A stretch of 9,310 bases of DNA, taken from Candidatus Methanoperedens sp. (lineage in GTDB: Archaea; Halobacteriota; Methanosarcinia; Methanosarcinales; Methanoperedenaceae). The translations under genes were made by a program, and so were the position numbers. The stretch covers positions 1 to 9,310 of the forward strand of contig JAJRAP010000178.1 in assembly GCA_028679855.1 (NCBI GenBank), written 5' to 3'. The notes beneath the pieces are model-generated. The model saw only the letters and a program-made list of their open reading frames with translations. It had not been told where the DNA came from and searched no databases. Shown here piece by piece: positions 6,518 through 9,310 of the stretch (its first letter is position 1; every line of letters starts with the position of its first letter).

Positions 6518-6525
6518 GATCACCT
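6518..6525 (-). promoter_or_regulatory. Strong ribosome binding site for rpl44e overlapping the gins51 stop
   Basis: On the minus strand this reads AGGTGATC, a perfect complement to the archaeal anti-Shine-Dalgarno core, 3 nt before the ATG at 6514. The TGA stop of gins51 (6522-6520) lies inside it. This rules against the in-frame GTG at 6523 as the start and suggests coupled translation of the two genes. Confidence 0.8.
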
Positions 6526-7167
6526 TTTAACAGAGATCTGGATAGCCACATTGCGGTTTATTAATGCTTTAGCATTCACAGCCGATAGAACTGCAACATC
6601 TTCTTTTGCCAGCGTGTAGTTGCGTCCGTCGGCTCCAACAAATGTCGGGATATCTTTTAGCAGACGCACCACAATGTACTCTTTATTTATATCCTTTTTG
6701 CCTTCGGAGCTGTTTTCTTTTGGCTCGTGATACCTGCTTACCTGTGGTTGCAATGGAACAACCTGCTTTTCTTTTTTGATGAATATACGGTCCATACGCT
6801 GGCTGCGGTATCCTGTCATCAATTGAAGGAGTTTATTATAGAATTCCCGCTCGCCTGGGGTCATTGATTCGATCTCTTTCTGATCCTTAGGTTTTGATGA
6901 TGAATGAAGGGATGCCAGGTTTATGATCTTGGCTGTACGCCGTTCCACGATGTTATCTATGGCTTTGCGGGCGGTCTTGAGTTCATCTTCCAGAATTGCA
7001 TATTTTGTGCTGTATATGTCATCGATCTTTCTTTTTTCTTCTTCAAGTTCGCATATCTGTGCAGCTACGGTTCCGTAAAAGCCACTCTCAAGCGCTACAA
7101 GTTTTGACCTTGTTTTTCGTTCATCCCTTAAAATATCGTTCAGTTTGATTCGTGAGCTATCAGGCAT
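6520..7167 (-). CDS. gins51: GINS complex subunit Gins51 (Gins15)
   Basis: A 215-aa subunit of the GINS complex, which joins MCM and the GAN/Cdc45-like protein in the archaeal replicative helicase. The order is an N-terminal alpha-helical A domain (about 5-125, with the charged stretch [20 protein letters not shown] and the conserved [15 protein letters not shown]), a polar linker (130-162), and a small C-terminal beta-rich B domain (163-212, [32 protein letters not shown]). The A-then-B order is that of Gins51/Sld5-Psf1 types, unlike Gins23. The ATG lies inside the end of priS, giving an 8-nt overlap, so the primase and GINS subunits are made from one message. Sequence conservation in GINS is low, so the call rests on the B-domain pattern, length and the priS neighbour. 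Confidence 0.88.
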   Translation of the reverse strand: MPDSSRIKLNDILRDERKTRSKLVALESGFYGTVAAQICELEEEKRKIDDIYSTKYAILEDELKTARKAIDNIVERRTAKIINLASLHSSSKPKDQKEIESMTPGEREFYNKLLQLMTGYRSQRMDRIFIKKEKQVVPLQPQVSRYHEPKENSSEGKKDINKEYIVVRLLKDIPTFVGADGRNYTLAKEDVAVLSAVNAKALINRNVAIQISVKR

Positions 7168-8593
7168 ATTCAGCGGCTCCCCTGCACATGAGGTATATTC
7201 CAGCGTATTCAGGTACGATATTGATACCTTCCACGACCTTAATACTTTTTCCTTTCATTTCGACAAGGGCATTCTGGGGTTTAAGCGGCGGAATAACTTC
7301 GATATTTATCTCCTTTTCACTAAAAACCACGGCATCGCGAAGGGGTTCGAATTCCTTGAACCCTGCGAGCGTTAGAGGGACAACGCGCATCCCGGAGCCT
7401 CCATGAAGCGAGGATGGCATGCGGATGAGGCGCCGGATGTCGGCTGTGACGGGTTCGTCGGTTTTAGCTCCCAACTTAATACCAAATTCTTCAATAGTAT
7501 TTTGTAAAATAATCTCAAAGAATTCTGGTACACCTTTAAAATCTACAATCCCTTTATTTTTTATCAGATCTAATGCTTCAGAGCTTTGAGAGATTTTTAA
7601 TAATATATTTAGTTTTTTTGTAGCATCCTGTTTAAAATTCCACAAATCATTTGTTATTAAAATTTTGCGCACTTTTTCGATAGGAACTCTAACGTTATGT
7701 ACAATTTCTTCCAATAAAAGTTTATCTTTCTTCAACTGAATTATCTGTTTTACAATATCCTCTTGCATCTCATCAGTAGATACTTCTTTCAAATAATAAT
7801 TCATGAGAATATTGCTAATCTCATTATTTGCGTCAGTATTATCTTTCATCGAAATATTCCTTAAAAATTGAATTAAGTATTGACTGACACGCTTCCCCCA
7901 TCCGTAACCACCTGGTATATTTTCGAAAGTGACAATCCTTTTAGTAGTTCCTCCACCTACCTTGATTCTCCTTTCATGTGTTGTTCCTTTTGTTCCTTCA
8001 ATATACATTTCGAACTGTTTGCCAATCGAATAATCTCTAAACATAAAGTCTTTATCAACTCCCACACCCCCAATATAATCCACTATATCTCGCCTCTGTG
8101 CGCTCTCAAGCGTCAGAACCCTCGGATCATGCACATGTATGTGGTACCCGCGCCCGCCTGAGAACGCGACCCGGATATTCTCCTCGTCGAACCCGAAGTC
8201 CTCAAGCAAGAAATCAAGAAGCTTTCCAGTTTCAGCTTTCACATTCGCAAGCATCTCTGAATACGACCTCACCTTCTGCGGGAGGTGGTCTGCATCAAGG
8301 TCAAATATGAGGTCTGCGCCTTCCCACTTTTTCTCCTTCATGGTACCGGCTCCCGGGAACTGGTAATAAGCAGCGGAATGATACACATGCGCCGGAACCA
8401 TACCACGCAGATATTCGATCGCTTCGCCTTCTGAAGAAAAAGCTTTGTGGCGGCGCATCACGACCTCTGGTAATTCGTCAAAAAAAATAAAACCCCATTC
8501 ACGCCTTTTGAAATCATGGGGCAGAGGGAGTTCTGAAGAATTATAATAATCCCCGAACCTTTTGCGAAGATAGCTCTTTGTCCTGAAGTTCAC
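7160..8593 (-). CDS. priS: DNA primase catalytic small subunit PriS
   Basis: This is the catalytic subunit of the archaeal/eukaryotic primase, which with PriL makes RNA or DNA primers. Catalytic features are visible: the metal-binding acidic pair D98-L-D100 in LIFDLDADH, the nucleotide-binding S145-GGRGYHIH block, and the late motif DEPVTADIRRLIRMPSSLHGGSG at 379-401, which holds the further carboxylates and the SLHGG signature. No Cys-rich zinc knuckle is seen after the DLD motif. At 477 aa it is longer than most PriS proteins I know (roughly 330-420 aa). The extra length lies in the middle (about 245-370), which is helical and charged. DNA for residues about 169-377 is far richer in A+T than the two ends. 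The start is GTG; no ATG fits, no Shine-Dalgarno is clear, and a TATA box 35 nt upstream suggests a short-leader message. priS heads the minus-strand operon. Confidence 0.94.
   Translation of the reverse strand: MNFRTKSYLRKRFGDYYNSSELPLPHDFKRREWGFIFFDELPEVVMRRHKAFSSEGEAIEYLRGMVPAHVYHSAAYYQFPGAGTMKEKKWEGADLIFDLDADHLPQKVRSYSEMLANVKAETGKLLDFLLEDFGFDEENIRVAFSGGRGYHIHVHDPRVLTLESAQRRDIVDYIGGVGVDKDFMFRDYSIGKQFEMYIEGTKGTTHERRIKVGGGTTKRIVTFENIPGGYGWGKRVSQYLIQFLRNISMKDNTDANNEISNILMNYYLKEVSTDEMQEDIVKQIIQLKKDKLLLEEIVHNVRVPIEKVRKILITNDLWNFKQDATKKLNILLKISQSSEALDLIKNKGIVDFKGVPEFFEIILQNTIEEFGIKLGAKTDEPVTADIRRLIRMPSSLHGGSGMRVVPLTLAGFKEFEPLRDAVVFSEKEINIEVIPPLKPQNALVEMKGKSIKVVEGINIVPEYAGIYLMCRGAAEYA
7470..8090 (-). 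other. Low-GC segment inside priS
   Basis: Hand counts of 60-base lines give about 23-30% GC around 7561-7860 and about 32-40% up to 8040. Lines just outside reach about 65% (7381-7440) and about 52% (8161-8220 and 8281-8340). The left edge is sharp, near 7460-7480; the right edge is near 8090. The frame is open throughout, so this is an integral part of priS. It could be a recombined allele segment or a fast-evolving, weakly constrained insert. Confidence 0.7.
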
Positions 8594-8623
8594 GAGGTTT
8601 TATTGGCGTACAAGCTTAAAATC

Positions 8624-8633
8624 ATATTTATGT
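8624..8633 (-). promoter_or_regulatory. TATA box for the priS operon
   Basis: On the minus strand this reads CATAAATATG, centred about 35 nt upstream of the GTG start of priS. It predicts transcription starting near 8602 with a leader of roughly 9 nt, in keeping with the lack of a Shine-Dalgarno. It lies in the 104-nt divergent gap between priS and the surface protein gene and would drive the whole minus-strand run down to the methyltransferase. Confidence 0.5.
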
Positions 8634-8658
8634 TCAGCCTCGAATTATTCACAGAATG

Positions 8659-8668
8659 TTTTATATTT
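8659..8668 (+). promoter_or_regulatory. TATA box for the surface protein gene
   Basis: TTTTATATTT is centred about 34 nt before the ATG at 8698, predicting a start near 8690 and a nearly leaderless transcript. The longest ORF starts at the ATG at 8656, directly before this box, so that upstream start is unlikely to be used. Confidence 0.55.
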
Positions 8669-8697
8669 TAGAAAGTACTCTTATCATTAGTGACGTT

Positions 8698-9285
8698 ATG
8701 AAAAGATCGAAATCAGCTTTAACTTTAATATTCATTGGACTGTTATGTATTGTACTTACCCCATACGCGGTTGCTGCTGCGCCTTCGGTTTACAAGGTCA
8801 TAGTCGATGACTATTACGGGTTCAAGATTGTACGTATCATTGAACCAGCCAATGCCCAGTTCAAATATGAGAACCTTACACTCAATATTAACGCCGGGGA
8901 TTCAGTTATATGGGAGAACCAGGCTTATGATAACAGTGAACTTACCATCGTAAGCGAACAGAACTTGTGGGACAGTAAATCCGGTTACCTGAGATACAAT
9001 TACAAATTTTTTAATTATACGTTCATGCAGCCCGGTACTTACCAGATATCCATTAAAGAGGAACCTCGCCTCCATCATCAGACGATTATTGTAGCTCCAG
9101 TTGAGACACCTATCGTATCAACTCCGCTCCCAACCCCGACCGAAACAGAGACACCCGTTCCAACAGCATCGGTTGCACAGACACCCCCGGGAGCTTTGCC
9201 AGGATTCAATCCCTGGTATATTCTGCTGGCATTTATTGTGGTTGCAGGAATAGTTTTATTCATTTATTCTTTAAAAAAGAAATAG
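8698..9285 (+). CDS. Surface-anchored cupredoxin-like protein with possible PGF-CTERM tail
   Basis: With the start at ATG 8698 this is a 195-aa exported protein. Residues 1-28 are a signal peptide: basic MKRSK, a hydrophobic core, and a likely cleavage site at YAVAAA. Residues about 30-134 look like a cupredoxin-type beta sandwich, with NINAGDSVIWENQAYDNSEL and YTFMQPGTYQISI followed by the final strand QTIIV. The usual copper ligands are not evident: there is no Cys in this domain, and the usual His site after the tryptophan is absent. Two N-glycosylation sequons (N59-L-T, N106-Y-T) are present. A Thr/Pro-rich stalk (137-166) leads to LPGF at 167-170, a hydrophobic stretch (about 172-190) and the tail KKK. 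That layout fits a PGF-CTERM signal processed by archaeosortase, or simply a C-terminal membrane anchor. An upstream in-frame ATG at 8656 would add 14 residues before the signal peptide and overlaps the TATA box. The function is unknown. Confidence 0.75.
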   Translation: MKRSKSALTLIFIGLLCIVLTPYAVAAAPSVYKVIVDDYYGFKIVRIIEPANAQFKYENLTLNINAGDSVIWENQAYDNSELTIVSEQNLWDSKSGYLRYNYKFFNYTFMQPGTYQISIKEEPRLHHQTIIVAPVETPIVSTPLPTPTETETPVPTASVAQTPPGALPGFNPWYILLAFIVVAGIVLFIYSLKKK

Positions 9286-9310
9286 CAATAAAAACCAGAA
9301 CTATCCGCAA

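Noticed and set aside
6249..6551. 100-aa minus-strand ORF overlapping rpl44e in another frame
   Set aside because: The other frame encodes eL44 with intact zinc ligands and a perfect Shine-Dalgarno, so this frame is spurious.
8098..8366. Plus-strand ORFs opposite the priS 5' region
   Set aside because: They are antisense to the catalytic DLD and GGRG region of priS and have no promoter or family resemblance.

Overview
The window reads as euryarchaeal chromosome, most like Methanosarcinales and plausibly Ca. Methanoperedens or a relative. This is inferred from family content and gene style, not from a search. Archaeal marks include PriS primase, a GINS subunit, ribosomal proteins eL44 and eS27, aIF2 alpha, Nop10, a PAC2-family proteasome chaperone homologue, TATA-type promoters with short leaders, and a tRNA gene without encoded CCA.

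Left part, plus strand (1-3240): the 3' half of a DUF234-type archaeal ATPase interrupted by one in-frame TAA; tRNA-Ala(GGC) with the G3:U70 identity pair; a diadenylate cyclase (c-di-AMP synthase, DacZ-like) whose N-terminal domain resembles an MIT or TPR helical hairpin; and a DUF1015 protein with its own promoter. A hairpin plus T-tract lies between the DUF1015 gene and the convergent mscL.

Middle and right part, minus strand (8593-3666): one tightly packed run, priS - gins51 - rpl44e - rps27e - aif2a - nop10 - pac2 - methyltransferase. Gaps are at most 30 nt and most are overlaps or under 7 nt, so it is probably one operon from a promoter near 8628. It joins replication (primase, GINS), translation (eL44, eS27, aIF2 alpha), RNA pseudouridylation (Nop10) and perhaps proteasome assembly. 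Two members, rps27e (57 aa) and nop10 (50 aa), are very short and easily missed. A zinc-ribbon methyltransferase at the distal end is the least expected member. mscL follows with its own promoter and ends the minus-strand block.

Right edge, plus strand (8698-9285): a secreted, surface-anchored protein with a cupredoxin-like fold signature that lacks the usual copper ligands, a Thr/Pro-rich stalk, and a possible PGF-CTERM sorting tail, transcribed divergently from priS.

Most of the window is ordinary housekeeping. Points deserving a second look are the compositionally foreign-looking centre of priS, the MIT-like/diadenylate cyclase fusion, the nonsense codon in the ATPase, the methyltransferase added to the conserved operon, and two plus-strand genes whose longest ORF starts inside the promoter TATA box. 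No intergenic stretch exceeds 300 bases, and I see no CRISPR array, insertion sequence or rRNA.
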